A stretch of DNA of 64,000 nucleotides from Caldinitratiruptor microaerophilus (GTDB lineage Bacteria > Bacillota > Sulfobacillia > Symbiobacteriales > ZC4RG38). Positions 23,807 to 31,708 of the stretch are shown here, piece by piece. Below the pieces are notes generated by a model. That model worked only from the letters and a program-made list of their open reading frames with translations. It did no database searches and was not told the DNA's origin. Position numbers and translations under genes: made by a program. Where the stretch lies: contig NZ_AP025628.1 of NCBI RefSeq assembly GCF_025999835.1, positions 744,001 through 808,000 on the forward strand, given 5' to 3'. Positions within the stretch are counted from its first letter, which is position 1. Every line of letters starts with the position of its first letter.

Positions 23807-23934
23807 ACGACATCCTCGAAGCCCTGCTGGCGGCCGCCCTGGCCGCAGCGGTGCTGCAAAGCCTGGCGGGCTGGGCGTGGGCGGTCACGACGGCGGTCCG
23901 CTGGGTGCGGCGACGGCTGGAGAGGAGGGCCTGA
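23803..23934 (+). CDS. 43-residue single-pass membrane peptide
   Basis: GTG overlapping the preceding stop (GTGA). Sequence MNDILEALLAAALAAAVLQS, then LAGWAWAVTTAVRWVRRRLE. One hydrophobic helix (about 5-30) ending in a basic cluster. Possibly a membrane anchor or a holin-like peptide; no family recognised. Confidence 0.5.
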   Translation: MNDILEALLAAALAAAVLQSLAGWAWAVTTAVRWVRRRLERRA

Positions 23935-23937
23935 GCC

Positions 23938-24150
23938 ATGGGGCCGCTGCGGTCAACGCTGCGGTGCGGGGAGTGCGGCCAGGCGGTGGACGTGCTCACG
24001 AAGGCCCACATCAGGCTGAGTTACGGCATGACCAAGCGGGAGTACCTGCGGTTGCACCCCGAGCACGCGGACCCGGTGTACTGGGGAACCGTGCCGGCCG
24101 TGGCACAGCGGATGAAGCAGCATGGCAAGGGCGGGACGGATGCGGCGTAG
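23938..24150 (+). CDS. MucR/Ros-like single zinc-finger protein
   Basis: 70 residues, ATG. LRCGECGQAVDVLTKAHIRL followed by SYGMTKREYLRLHPEHADP resembles the Ros/MucR finger, in which a CxxC pair is followed by Hx4H before a GMTxxEYR motif; here the His spacing is looser. Probably a DNA-binding regulator in the element. Confidence 0.6.
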   Translation: MGPLRSTLRCGECGQAVDVLTKAHIRLSYGMTKREYLRLHPEHADPVYWGTVPAVAQRMKQHGKGGTDAA

Positions 24151-24190
24151 GGAGGCGTGAAGCACGCCCCGTGGTCGCTTGGTGCTAGTG

Positions 24191-24433
24191 TCAATCGCAA
24201 CGCCCTATGATGCTCAAGGCCGTGACGATGAGCTGGATGACGCCCACGACTGCCAACACCCATGTCGCCCGTATCATCGCTTTCGACTGCTTTTCTGCGG
24301 CGGTCATCTGGTCGTACGCGACCTTGACCTGCAGTTGATGCTCAAACGTGCGTGCGTTGATGCCGTGATGATACGGGCCTTCAGCGATTCTCTTGAACAG
24401 TTCCTCGTACGACTCGGGTACCGGGTTTTCCAC
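24191..24433 (-). CDS. Antisense-oriented 80-residue membrane protein
   Basis: GTG start with GGGGAGGA upstream. An amphipathic N-terminus (ENPVPESYEELFKRIAEGPY), a basic/coiled middle and one C-terminal membrane helix (about 54-76: TWVLAVVGVIQLIVTALSII) ending GRCD. The only minus-strand gene in the 19.6-30.3 kb stretch. No family recognised. A superinfection-exclusion or holin-like role is possible but unsupported. Confidence 0.6.
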   Translation of the reverse strand: MENPVPESYEELFKRIAEGPYHHGINARTFEHQLQVKVAYDQMTAAEKQSKAMIRATWVLAVVGVIQLIVTALSIIGRCD

Positions 24434-24607
24434 GTGTACGATTCCTCCCCAAGCGGTATTGGAGGGGGACTTCGGCGAGGTGTTTCCTGCTCCTTCCTGA
24501 GAAGGGGTAGGGGGGTGTAAATTTCTGGTACATGTCAGCCAGAGACCGGGCGGGCGGCTTTCTTCGTGCGAAACCCGGTCAGGCATAATTGAAACGGGTG
24601 GTGAAAA

Positions 24608-24928
24608 ATGGCAGCTAAGGCACCGGCGCACCTGAGCGCAGAAGCCAAAAAGTGGTGGAATCGGGTGGTCAAGGAGTTCGAGGTCGACGACACGGCCGGC
24701 CTGATGGTGCTGCAGCAGGCGCTGGAGGCATTCGACCGCATGCGGCAGGCGCAGGAGATCCTCGCGGCGGAGGGGCTGGTGATCCGCAACGAGGCGACGG
24801 GCATGGTCCGGGCGCACCCGGCGGCGAAGATCGAGCACGACGCCCGCATGGCGCTGTTGCGGTACTGGAAGGCCCTCGGCCTCGACATCGAGCCGCCCGG
24901 CCCCGTTGGCCGGCCGCCGGGGAGGTGA
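24608..24928 (+). CDS. Phage terminase small subunit, P27 family
   Basis: 106 residues: APAHLSAEAKKWWNRVVKEF, then DDTAGLMVLQQALEAFDRMR and LRYWKALGLDIEPP, the P27/TerS_4 pattern. Small terminases recognise pac or cos DNA and guide the large-subunit motor. No large terminase follows, so this subunit would have to redirect a helper's motor, as in phage satellites, or is a leftover. Confidence 0.85.
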   Translation: MAAKAPAHLSAEAKKWWNRVVKEFEVDDTAGLMVLQQALEAFDRMRQAQEILAAEGLVIRNEATGMVRAHPAAKIEHDARMALLRYWKALGLDIEPPGPVGRPPGR

Positions 24929-24934
24929 GGTGCG

Positions 24935-25537
24935 GTGTGTGCGGTCAAGCGGCGCCGGCGGGGACGCCGGGTTTCGGACGACGCTCTCACCGACGCCCAG
25001 TGGTGGGAACTGACGCTTGGCCCCAGCGCTTCCGACGCCAGGGCCTTCAACCCGAACGCTGGCCCGCACGAGCGTTCGGCCTTCAAGTCCCCGTGGCACC
25101 GGCGGTCGGCGTGGCTCCGGCACCGTGAGGCGATCATGGCAGAATGGCTGGAGGACCACCCGGGGCAGCGCCCGTGGGCCTTCTGGCACTACGACCACCC
25201 AGACGCCCGGGAGGTCATCGGCGAGGCGGAGGCCACCGACCCGACTGGCCGCCGGACGTACACCTGGACCGTGCGGGAGGACGACGACATGGCCCTGGTG
25301 CGGCTGGGCTTTGCGACCGAAGCCGACCTCGCGGAGTTCATCCGAAACACCGAGGTGAATTGGGCGGCCCGGGAGTACCGCTGCAAACACCGGACGGATC
25401 CCGATTGGTGGTGCGAGAAGTGGCGGCGCCGCAAGGAGCTGTACCGGAAGGTGACCGGGAGGGAGGCGCCGTTCGGCGCCGGTGACGTTGAAGCTGAAGG
25501 GGAGGATGCTCCCGATGGGGATGAACTGGGCGAGTGA
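24935..25537 (+). CDS. Conserved phage-type hypothetical near terminase
   Basis: 200 residues, GTG start. Trp-rich and hydrophilic: QWWELTLGPSASDARAFNPN, WLEDHPGQRPWAFWHYDHPD, REYRCKHRTDPDWWCEKWRR. Similar Trp-rich proteins sit beside terminase genes in other prophages (from memory, function unknown). Acidic C-terminal tail. It overlaps the next gene's start. Confidence 0.65.
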   Translation: MCAVKRRRRGRRVSDDALTDAQWWELTLGPSASDARAFNPNAGPHERSAFKSPWHRRSAWLRHREAIMAEWLEDHPGQRPWAFWHYDHPDAREVIGEAEATDPTGRRTYTWTVREDDDMALVRLGFATEADLAEFIRNTEVNWAAREYRCKHRTDPDWWCEKWRRRKELYRKVTGREAPFGAGDVEAEGEDAPDGDELGE

Positions 25538-25739
25538 CACCGCCGAGCTGAAGGCCGAGATGGACGAGCTGCGCCGCCGGCGCGACGAGTTGAAGCGCCG
25601 CTTCCACGTGGCCCCGGCAGGAGGGAGCACCGCGCTGCCGGACGAGGGCGCGGAGGGGCCCCCGGCGCCGGCCGAAGCGGGTGATGAGGCCGAGGAGGGC
25701 GAGGATGACGACGCCGCGGAGTGGACCGCTGAGGTCTGA
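25515..25739 (+). CDS. Small coiled-coil protein with acidic tail
   Basis: 74 residues. ATG 25515 chosen, 9 nt after GGGGAGG. Heptad-like AELKAEMDELRRRRDELKRR then an Ala/Glu/Asp-rich tail (EAEEGEDDDAAEWTAEV). Basic coil plus acidic tail could be scaffold-like, but no family is recognised. Confidence 0.5.
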   Translation: MGMNWASDTAELKAEMDELRRRRDELKRRFHVAPAGGSTALPDEGAEGPPAPAEAGDEAEEGEDDDAAEWTAEV

Positions 25740-25944
25740 CACCACACCGCCGCTTCTGCGGGCGTACCACCTTCTCCTGGGCCACGTGACCCAGCAGGGG
25801 CGGCCCATGACCGGCGAGGAGCGGGAGGCGCTGCGGGCGATCCTGGACGCCCACGCGAAGCTCGAGCGTGACGCCCTGAAGCGGCGGGAGCGCGAGCTGC
25901 GCCGGAAGGCGAAGCGGCGGGCCGCCGGCGGGGGCTGGGCTTGA
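25705..25944 (+). CDS. Small basic helical protein
   Basis: 79 residues; ATG 25705 inside the previous gene, after GAGGAGGG. Mostly helical with a very basic C-terminal half (AKLERDALKRRERELRRKAK). Function unknown. The space after it (25945-26121) holds no gene; large terminase, portal and protease would normally lie about here in a complete prophage. Confidence 0.5.
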   Translation: MTTPRSGPLRSDTTPPLLRAYHLLLGHVTQQGRPMTGEEREALRAILDAHAKLERDALKRRERELRRKAKRRAAGGGWA

Positions 25945-26046
25945 AGGCGGCAATGGAACGTGGTACCATTGAACCAAAAGACGTGCCCGGCCGAGAGCGC
26001 CGTTGGAGGCGCTGACGCCGGGGCCGAAATCCTGGAGCGCGTTGGA

Positions 26047-26096
26047 GCGCCCGGGAGACGTGGCAGGACTGCGCCCCTGCCATGTTTCCCGGGCGC
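26047..26096 (+). ncRNA. Long RNA hairpin in a non-coding gap before the capsid block
   Basis: Arms 26047-26067 and 26076-26096 pair over 21 positions (two G-U), loop of 8. TTCGCGTTGAG follows, so it is not a classic terminator. GGCGCTG and GGAGCGC repeats (26010-26050) just upstream may add structure. Candidate structured RNA or packaging-related signal; unproven. Confidence 0.45.
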
Positions 26097-26121
26097 TTCG
26101 CGTTGAGAGGGGGTGTAGAGC

Positions 26122-26346
26122 ATGCGAAACGTGCAGGGCATCGAGTTCGCGGCCCATCCGTTGGCGTACCGCTACGGCGGGATGACCGCCCTGGCCGGTG
26201 CCGCGCTAGCGGCACAGATTCGGGCGCTCGGCTTCGTGGTGGAGGAGCTGGTCCGGCGGGTTGAGGCGAACGACGGGCGACGGCGGCAGGTGCATGCGAG
26301 CCTTCAGGCGCGGCGCCTGCGGCTCATGAACATGACGGAGGTGTGA
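26122..26346 (+). CDS. Small unknown protein before the capsid gene
   Basis: 74 residues, ATG after GAGGGGG. MRNVQGIEFAAHPLAYRYGG, then an Ala-rich helix and a basic C-terminus. Ends at the capsid gene's ribosome site. Not recognised. Confidence 0.5.
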   Translation: MRNVQGIEFAAHPLAYRYGGMTALAGAALAAQIRALGFVVEELVRRVEANDGRRRQVHASLQARRLRLMNMTEV

Positions 26347-26348
26347 GC

Positions 26349-27503
26349 GTGCTTTCGGCAGTGGAACAGCGGGCACAGGTCCTGGCCCAGGCCCGCGCCA
26401 TCATCGAAACGGCCGAACGGGAAGGGCGAGGCCTCACCGAGAGCGAGCAGAGGCGATGGGACGGGCTCATGGCAGAGGCGGAGCGGCTGCGGGCCGTCGC
26501 CCGAGGAGACGATGCTCCACGGCCCCGGGTGCAGTTCCGGGAGAAGCGGCTCCTGAACCTGGGGCCGGAGTACAGGGCCGCCTTCGCACGGTACCTGGTC
26601 CAGGGGAACGAGCTGCTCGGCCAGTCCGACCAGCGCGCCCTGGCGGCCGGCGAGTTCCCCCGGGGCGGATACCTGATCCCCCCGACCATGCTGGCCGAGG
26701 CCCAGGTGATCATGGCCGGCGTCAGCCCGCTACGGAACCTTGTCCGGACGTGGCCCCTTGAGCACGAGTACAGTCTGGGCGTCCCGACGGTCGATGTCGG
26801 CGACGATGCGGTGTGGTCCCCCGAAACCAGCATCGGGGCCGAGGACACCAGCGTGATGTTCGGCAAGCGGGAACTCCGCCCCCACGATCTGACGGCGTTC
26901 TTCAAGGTCTCGAACAAGCTCCTCCAGACCAGCCTAGCGGCCGAAGACGTGGTGCTGGCCGTGCTGGCGGAGAAGCTCGCCATGGCCCTGGAGAGGGCTT
27001 ATCTCACTGGCGACGGGGTGCAGAAGCCCTTGGGCGTGTTCGTCGCGTCCTCGCAGGGCATCTCCACCGCCAGAGACGTGAGCGTGGGCGCGGGGGCCAT
27101 CACCTATGACGGCCTCGTGGCCATGAAGTACGCTCTCAAGGCGACGTACTGGCCCCGGGCCCGCTGGGTGATGCACCGGGATGTGGCGAAGGCCATCGCC
27201 CAGATCAAGGACACGGCCGGGCAGCCGATCTGGAAGGAGTCCACCCGGGCAGGTGAACCAGACCGGCTCCTGGGCCTCCCCGTGATCCTGAGCGAGTACG
27301 CGCCGAACACGATCGCCACAGGGAACTACGTGGTGGTCCTCGGCGACTGGTACTGGTACTGGACCGCGGAGCGCCCGACAGTCTCCGTCCAGGTCCTGAG
27401 CCAGCTCTGGGCCGATCAGAACCTGACCGGCTACCTGACCCGCGGCGAGTTCGACGGTGGCCCGGCCCTGGAGGAAGCGTTCGTCCGGGGGAAGGTGTCG
27501 TGA
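26349..27503 (+). CDS. HK97-fold major capsid protein
   Basis: 384 residues. An N-terminal helical region (about 1-95, EQRAQVLAQARAIIETAERE) resembles the delta/scaffold domain, followed by the HK97 shell: EFPRGGYLIPPTMLAEAQVI, SPLRNLVRTWPLEHEYSLGV, YLTGDGVQKPLGVF and GLPVILSEYAPN. GTG 26349 lies 7 nt after GGAGG (26337-26341). The delta domain is normally removed by a prohead protease, which is not encoded nearby. It would form the icosahedral shell if expressed. Confidence 0.88.
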   Translation: MLSAVEQRAQVLAQARAIIETAEREGRGLTESEQRRWDGLMAEAERLRAVARGDDAPRPRVQFREKRLLNLGPEYRAAFARYLVQGNELLGQSDQRALAAGEFPRGGYLIPPTMLAEAQVIMAGVSPLRNLVRTWPLEHEYSLGVPTVDVGDDAVWSPETSIGAEDTSVMFGKRELRPHDLTAFFKVSNKLLQTSLAAEDVVLAVLAEKLAMALERAYLTGDGVQKPLGVFVASSQGISTARDVSVGAGAITYDGLVAMKYALKATYWPRARWVMHRDVAKAIAQIKDTAGQPIWKESTRAGEPDRLLGLPVILSEYAPNTIATGNYVVVLGDWYWYWTAERPTVSVQVLSQLWADQNLTGYLTRGEFDGGPALEEAFVRGKVS

Positions 27504-27560
27504 TTCGAGAGGCGGGGCGTCTCCGTGGCGCCCCGCCCATGCTATTGGGGGTAGAAGGCC

Positions 27561-27824
27561 ATGACGCTGACGAAACGCGGCAAAGCAGCCGTCAAGGCCC
27601 TTCTCCGTGGCGAGGGCGTGTCGATGAACGGCTGGCCCCGGGATGAGGTGCTGGCCGTGCTTGACGCTGCACTCACGGAGTTGGAGCGGATGCGAGAGCG
27701 GGGCCTGCGCTCTATCGCAAAGATGGAGGCGCTGATTACCGAACTGCAGGGGCATGTCCGGGACTTCGAGGCGGACATCGCCAGGGTGAGGGAACTGCGC
27801 GCGCAGGTGGTGGGTGGCCAGTGA
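27561..27824 (+). CDS. Small coiled-coil protein after the capsid gene
   Basis: 87 residues, ATG. MTLTKRGKAAVKALLRGEGV, then heptad-like MEALITELQGHVRDFEADIA. Translationally coupled (GTGA) to the gp10 gene. In position it replaces the usual head-tail connector genes, but no similarity is evident. Confidence 0.5.
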   Translation: MTLTKRGKAAVKALLRGEGVSMNGWPRDEVLAVLDAALTELERMRERGLRSIAKMEALITELQGHVRDFEADIARVRELRAQVVGGQ

Positions 27825-28246
27825 AGGCCGAGATCAAGGGCGCCAGGGAACTGATTCGCGCCTTCGACCGGCTCTCGGACGAGCTCAAGGGCCAGGTGCT
27901 GGCCGAGGCGGCCAAGGCGGGCGCCGAGGTGATCCGGGCCGAGGCCAGCAGACGGGCGCCGCGCAAGACCGGCGATCTGGCGCGGAGCATCGTGGCCGAG
28001 GTGCTTGAGCAAGCCCCGGGCAAGGTCACGGTCGGGGTGGGGCCGGACAAGGACCGTTTCTACGGCCGCTTCGTGGAGTTCGGCCACGCCCTCGTCCGGG
28101 GCGCCCGCAAGGCCGAGAAGAAGGTCGTCGGTCACGTCCCCCCGCATCCGTTTCTCCGCCCGGCCCTGGACGAGGGCGCGGAGCGGGCCAAGCAGGCCAT
28201 CGCTGACGAGTTGAAGGCGGCCATCGAACGGGCCGCAAAGGGGTGA
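27821..28246 (+). CDS. HK97 gp10-like head-tail/tail completion protein
   Basis: 141 residues. IKGARELIRAFDRLSDELKG, RRAPRKTGDLARSIVAEV, FYGRFVEFGHALVRG, HVPPHPFLRPALDEG: the HK97-gp10_like pattern of siphophage tail completion/connector proteins. GTG start overlapping the upstream stop. Its presence with a tape measure implies an ancestral siphovirus module. Confidence 0.85.
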   Translation: MKAEIKGARELIRAFDRLSDELKGQVLAEAAKAGAEVIRAEASRRAPRKTGDLARSIVAEVLEQAPGKVTVGVGPDKDRFYGRFVEFGHALVRGARKAEKKVVGHVPPHPFLRPALDEGAERAKQAIADELKAAIERAAKG

Positions 28247-28250
28247 GATC

Positions 28251-30278
28251 GTGGCGAACATCGGTAGCCTCACCGTGGCCGTGGTGGCGGAGACGAACGC
28301 CTTCACGGCGGCGATGAAGCAGATGCAGGACCAGGTGGCCGGGGTCGCCAAGGCCGCCCAGTCGCACATGGGCACCATGCAGGCCGCCATCGAGAAGGCC
28401 GCCGGGCCGTCCACGGCCCTGGCCGGGTGGCTCGGGAAGATCGGCGCCCTTGGCGGGGCGGCTCTGGCGGGCGTCGGCGTTGCAGCCGTAAAGATGGCGG
28501 CTGACATGGAGCAGAGTCGGATGGCGTTCACCACCCTGCTGGGGAGCGCAGAGGCGGCACAGTCCTTCCTGAAGCAGCTTTCCGACTTCGCGGCCAAGAC
28601 GCCCTTCGAACTGCCGGGGCTCATGGACGCTAGCCGGAAGCTCCTGGCCTTCGGGTTCGACGCTCAGAGCATCATCCCCATGATGACGGCCATCGGCGAT
28701 TCCGTGGCGGCCCTGGGCGGCGGGGCGGCGGAGATCGAGCGGGTGACGACGGCCCTGGGCCAGATGCAGGCGAAGGGCAAGGTCTCCGCCGAGGAGATGA
28801 TGCAGATCGCCGAACTGGGCATCCCGGCCTGGGAGATGCTGGCGCAGAAGATCGGGGTGTCGATCCCCGAGGCCATGAAGATGGCCCAGAATGGCGCCAT
28901 CAGCGCCAGCACGGGGATTCAGGCCATCCTCCAGGGGGTGAACCAGGCTTTCGGCGGCGCCATGCAGCAGCAGTCGCAGACGCTCCTGGGCCAGTGGTCC
29001 ACCGCCAAGGATAACGTGAGTTCGATCCTCCGCACCGTGGGCGACGAGATCATCAAGGCTTTCGACCTGGGTGGGGTGCTGACGAAGCTGAACGAGCAAC
29101 TGGGGGCGCTGGCCGACACCATCAGCACCAAGGGGCTGCGGGGAGCCCTGGCGGAGATCGTCCCCGCCTGGCTGCCCGAGACCATCACCCTGGTGGGCGG
29201 CGCCATCGCCGGCGCCCTCGTGCCCGGGCTGGTGAAGATGGCCGTCACCCTGTTCACCCAGACCATCCCGGCGCTGTGGGCGGCCTATGCGCCGCTCTTG
29301 CCCTGGGTCCTGGCGGGGACGGCCGTCGCCGGCGTGGCGCTCCTGATCTACAAGAACTGGGGCACCATCTCAGAGTTCTTCTCGAACGTATGGACGGCTG
29401 TCGCCACCAAGGTGACGGACGTGACCGGCCGGCTGAATGACTGGCTCTCCGACACGTGGGAGAAGATCCGGACGACCGTATCGAATGTCTGGCAGGGGAT
29501 CAAGGACTTCTTCGCCAAGTGGTGGGACGAGCTGCTGGTGATCTTCACCGGCCCCATCGGGCTCCTGATCGCCATGATCGTGAAGAACTGGGACCTGATC
29601 ACGGCCAAGACGAAGGAGATTTGGGACGGCATCAAGTCCTGGCTCGGCGGCATCTGGGACGGTATCAAGGCCACGGCCTCCAGCCTGTGGAACGCGATCC
29701 ACGACACGATCGCCGAGCCGGTGCGCCGGGCGAAGGAAAGCATCACCAACGCCTTCACGGCCGCCCTCAACTGGCTCAAGGACCAGGTGAAGCCCTGGCT
29801 GGACGCCGGGAAGAACCTCATCAAGGCCCTGATCGACGGCATCGCCGGCGTGCGCATCCCGCTGCCCACGTTCGAGATCAAGTGGGCGGTCGGGCCGTTG
29901 GGAATCCAGATCCCCAAGCTGGACTTCGGCATTTCGTGGCGCTCCCTGCGCGACTTCATCCCGTTCCTGGCCGAAGGCGGCATCGTCACTGCGCCCACCC
30001 TGGCGATGATCGGGGAGCGAGGCCCAGAGGCCGTGCTCCCGCTCACGGGGGCGGCCGGCGGCGGGTTCATCGCGGCCATCGAGGAGGCCGTGGCGCGGGG
30101 TACGTTCGAGGGCAACCGGCTGGCCGGGCAGATGAACCGCATCGGCGAGCGAGGCCAGCAGCAGGAGATCGTGATCAAGATCGACAGCATCGTGCTGGCG
30201 CGGGCGCTGATTCCGGCCCTGATGAGTGAGGGCCAACGGAGAGGCGTGCGGATCTTGCTGAGCCCTCGGGAGGAGTAG
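28251..30278 (+). CDS. Tail tape measure protein
   Basis: 675 residues, GTG start. N-terminal tape-measure domain (about 80-225: DMEQSRMAFTTLLGSAEAAQ, FELPGLMDASRKLLAFGFDA, GKVSAEEMMQIAELGIPAWE), then membrane-like stretches (about 310-370) and amphipathic repeats (WDGIKSWLGGIWDGIKATAS), ending with a conserved EGGIVTAPTLAMIGERGPEA. It sets siphophage tail length. Short for the family, implying a short tail. No tail tube or baseplate genes flank it: a terminator follows immediately, so the tail module stops here. Confidence 0.88.
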   Translation: MANIGSLTVAVVAETNAFTAAMKQMQDQVAGVAKAAQSHMGTMQAAIEKAAGPSTALAGWLGKIGALGGAALAGVGVAAVKMAADMEQSRMAFTTLLGSAEAAQSFLKQLSDFAAKTPFELPGLMDASRKLLAFGFDAQSIIPMMTAIGDSVAALGGGAAEIERVTTALGQMQAKGKVSAEEMMQIAELGIPAWEMLAQKIGVSIPEAMKMAQNGAISASTGIQAILQGVNQAFGGAMQQQSQTLLGQWSTAKDNVSSILRTVGDEIIKAFDLGGVLTKLNEQLGALADTISTKGLRGALAEIVPAWLPETITLVGGAIAGALVPGLVKMAVTLFTQTIPALWAAYAPLLPWVLAGTAVAGVALLIYKNWGTISEFFSNVWTAVATKVTDVTGRLNDWLSDTWEKIRTTVSNVWQGIKDFFAKWWDELLVIFTGPIGLLIAMIVKNWDLITAKTKEIWDGIKSWLGGIWDGIKATASSLWNAIHDTIAEPVRRAKESITNAFTAALNWLKDQVKPWLDAGKNLIKALIDGIAGVRIPLPTFEIKWAVGPLGIQIPKLDFGISWRSLRDFIPFLAEGGIVTAPTLAMIGERGPEAVLPLTGAAGGGFIAAIEEAVARGTFEGNRLAGQMNRIGERGQQQEIVIKIDSIVLARALIPALMSEGQRRGVRILLSPREE

Positions 30279-30297
30279 GCGGCCGGCGCCGACACGC

Positions 30298-30333
30298 ACG
30301 AAAGCCCCCGGTCGAAAGGCCGGGGGCTTTTCG
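30298..30333. terminator. Bidirectional intrinsic terminator after tape measure
   Basis: AAAGCCCCCGG (30301-30311) pairs with CCGGGGGCTTT (30320-30330), loop TCGAAAGG, then TTCG. It ends the structural operon. Confidence 0.88.
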
Positions 30334-30524
30334 CGTCCGGTTCCGCGAAGTGGTTCCCGACACCGGTTCCCGAGCGCGCCCACATATAGGGGGTACGGGG
30401 GAGGCGCGCGGACACGCTCCGCGGAAACGGCAGGACTGCCGCGGGGGCAAGCGGGGCTGTCGCGGCGCGGGGGGTAAGCCGAATTTAAGCCCTCCTGTGG
30501 GTGAACGGCTCGTTGATCCATGCC

Positions 30525-30551
30525 AAGGGGGTGCTTACTGAGCACCCCCTT
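30525..30551. terminator. Second hairpin in the switch region
   Basis: AAGGGGGTGCT/AGCACCCCCTT, 11-bp perfect stem with loop TACTG. Could terminate in either direction. Confidence 0.65.
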
Positions 30552-30750
30552 CGTGCGGCCGATGGTGTCGGTAATCCCGACGTCCCTGTTGTTATCGGCA
30601 ACAGGGGGGCTGTGTTCAGCACAGGCCCTTATTCCACGTGTAATACCGCGCCGCGCCAGGTGGCCAATTTGACCACCTGCTTCCACATCCTGCCGTGGCT
30701 TCCATTCCTACCGGCCCGTCTGAGGCCCGGATCGTGGCGGGGGGGCCAGA
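30552..30750. other. Gene-free stretch with a run of hairpins
   Basis: No credible ORF. Perfect small stems: CCCTGTTG/CAACAGGG (30584-30606) and CAGGTGG/CCACCTG (30657-30679). It lies downstream of the RHH gene on its strand, so it may be a transcribed 3' region or an unrecognised small RNA. Confidence 0.35.
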
Positions 30751-30810
30751 GGCATTGCCCCTGCCCGAAGCGGGCGCAGAAGGGCCGCCGCAGGGGCAAG
30801 GGGCAATGCC
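30751..30810 (-). terminator. Hairpin directly after the RHH repressor gene
   Basis: GGCATTGCCCC (30751-30761) pairs with GGGGCAATGCC (30800-30810), touching the stop codon at 30811-30813. Long GC-rich loop with inner pairing; no U-tract. Confidence 0.5.
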
Positions 30811-30978
30811 CTAGCGTGGCGGCTCGTCCTTCGGCAGGCGGCCGGCCTCGTGGAGGCGGCGGAGGATGTACCGCTCCAGGTCGTCCTGAATCGTGATGCC
30901 CTCCTCGGCGCAGAGGGCCTTGTAGCGCCGGTGCAGTTCCTCGTCGATACGGACCACGATTCCCCTGCGCTTCTCCAA
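30811..30978 (-). CDS. Ribbon-helix-helix repressor (55 residues)
   Basis: TTG at 30978, preceded by AGGTGAT. Sequence MEKRRGIVVRIDEELHRRYK, then ALCAEEGITIQDDLERYILR and RLHEAGRLPKDEPPR. The beta-strand RGIVVRI followed by two helices is the Arc/CopG/ParG RHH fold: a dimeric DNA-binding protein. It is divergent from the small genes leading to the integrase; both facing promoters carry the same repeat, so it most likely represses itself and the integrase-side operon. Confidence 0.75.
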   Translation of the reverse strand: MEKRRGIVVRIDEELHRRYKALCAEEGITIQDDLERYILRRLHEAGRLPKDEPPR

Positions 30979-30997
30979 CGTGCATCACCTGTGCCAG

Positions 30998-31073
30998 ATC
31001 ATACCAGTCAGCAAGCTAAATCGCAACCGAATTTGCGTTCCCTCTTGATAGCAAGCTAGCAAATCACTAGACT
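30998..31073. promoter_or_regulatory. Symmetrical divergent promoters with repeated operator
   Basis: Minus strand: TTGCGA (31026-31021), 17 bp, TATGAT (31003-30998), toward the RHH gene. Plus strand: TTGATA (31045-31050), 17 bp, TAGACT (31068-31073), toward 31095. AGCAAGCTA occurs at 31010-31018 and 31050-31058, exactly 40 bp apart, within or at the edge of each spacer. Outer inverted repeats ACCAGTC (31003-31009) and GACTGGT (31070-31076) overlap the -10 boxes. A compact two-way switch. Confidence 0.7.
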
Positions 31074-31094
31074 GGTGCCCAGGAGGTGTTGTCC

Positions 31095-31364
31095 GTGGGC
31101 ACTCACATCGGCGAGACGGTCGAGCAGAGGGCCAAGGCGGCAGCAGCGGCGGGCTCGGAGTGGATGGACCCCGAGGTGGCCGCCTATGTGGTGGGCTTCC
31201 AGGACGGCGCCAGGGCGGTTCTTGATGATCTGGCGTGGCGAGTCAAGGACATGTACGTGGACCTGGACGCCTCGCGCTTCAGCCCGATGATGGAGGCGAT
31301 CTTCAAGCAGATGCAGGCGAAGCGTCCGAGGCTCGACCACATCTCCATGGTGCGTGGGGGGTAA
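31095..31364 (+). CDS. Small helical protein, first gene after the switch
   Basis: 89 residues; GTG 31095 chosen, 8 nt after AGGAGG. MGTHIGETVEQRAKAAAAAG, EVAAYVVGFQDGARAVLDDL, DASRFSPMMEAIFKQMQAKR. Acidic, helical, soluble. No family recognised. Under the plus-strand promoter of the switch, thus a candidate induction-phase protein. Confidence 0.6.
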   Translation: MGTHIGETVEQRAKAAAAAGSEWMDPEVAAYVVGFQDGARAVLDDLAWRVKDMYVDLDASRFSPMMEAIFKQMQAKRPRLDHISMVRGG

Positions 31365-31410
31365 GGGGGGCTTGCCCGATGGCGTTCGCCTCGACGAACG
31401 GGGGTTGGTC

Positions 31411-31683
31411 ATGATCACGGAGTGGGTAGAGCTGGAACATAGGCACGTGCAGGTGCTGGTGAAGGCAGCCTGGGCGTGCCACAAGTCGTACCTGGAGACC
31501 GGCGCCCCCGACGCAAAGAAGGCGCGGGACTGGTGCATGAAAGGTGCCAGGCTACTGAAGCGGGAGCTTGAATCCGGACGTCAGGTGTGGCTGGCGCCAG
31601 GGGGCGGACTCTTGGTCGCCGAGGGAGACGATGTAGGCCAAGGCCAAGGGGCGGAGGACGCCGGCGCCACGGCGGCGAAGTGA
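31411..31683 (+). CDS. Small helical protein, unknown
   Basis: 90 residues from ATG 31411 (GGGGG upstream); a longer GTG start at 31354 overlapping the previous gene is possible. MITEWVELEHRHVQVLVKAA, then WACHKSYLETGAPDAKKARD. Helical with two cysteines and an Ala/Gly-rich tail. Not recognised. Confidence 0.55.
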   Translation: MITEWVELEHRHVQVLVKAAWACHKSYLETGAPDAKKARDWCMKGARLLKRELESGRQVWLAPGGGLLVAEGDDVGQGQGAEDAGATAAK

Positions 31684-31708
31684 GCGAAAGGGTGTCAGCA
31701 CTGCTTAC

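Noticed and set aside
30629-30988. 119-residue minus-strand ORF
   Set aside because: Pro/Arg/Gly-rich shadow; the real gene in this place is the 55-residue RHH protein in another frame (30811-30978).
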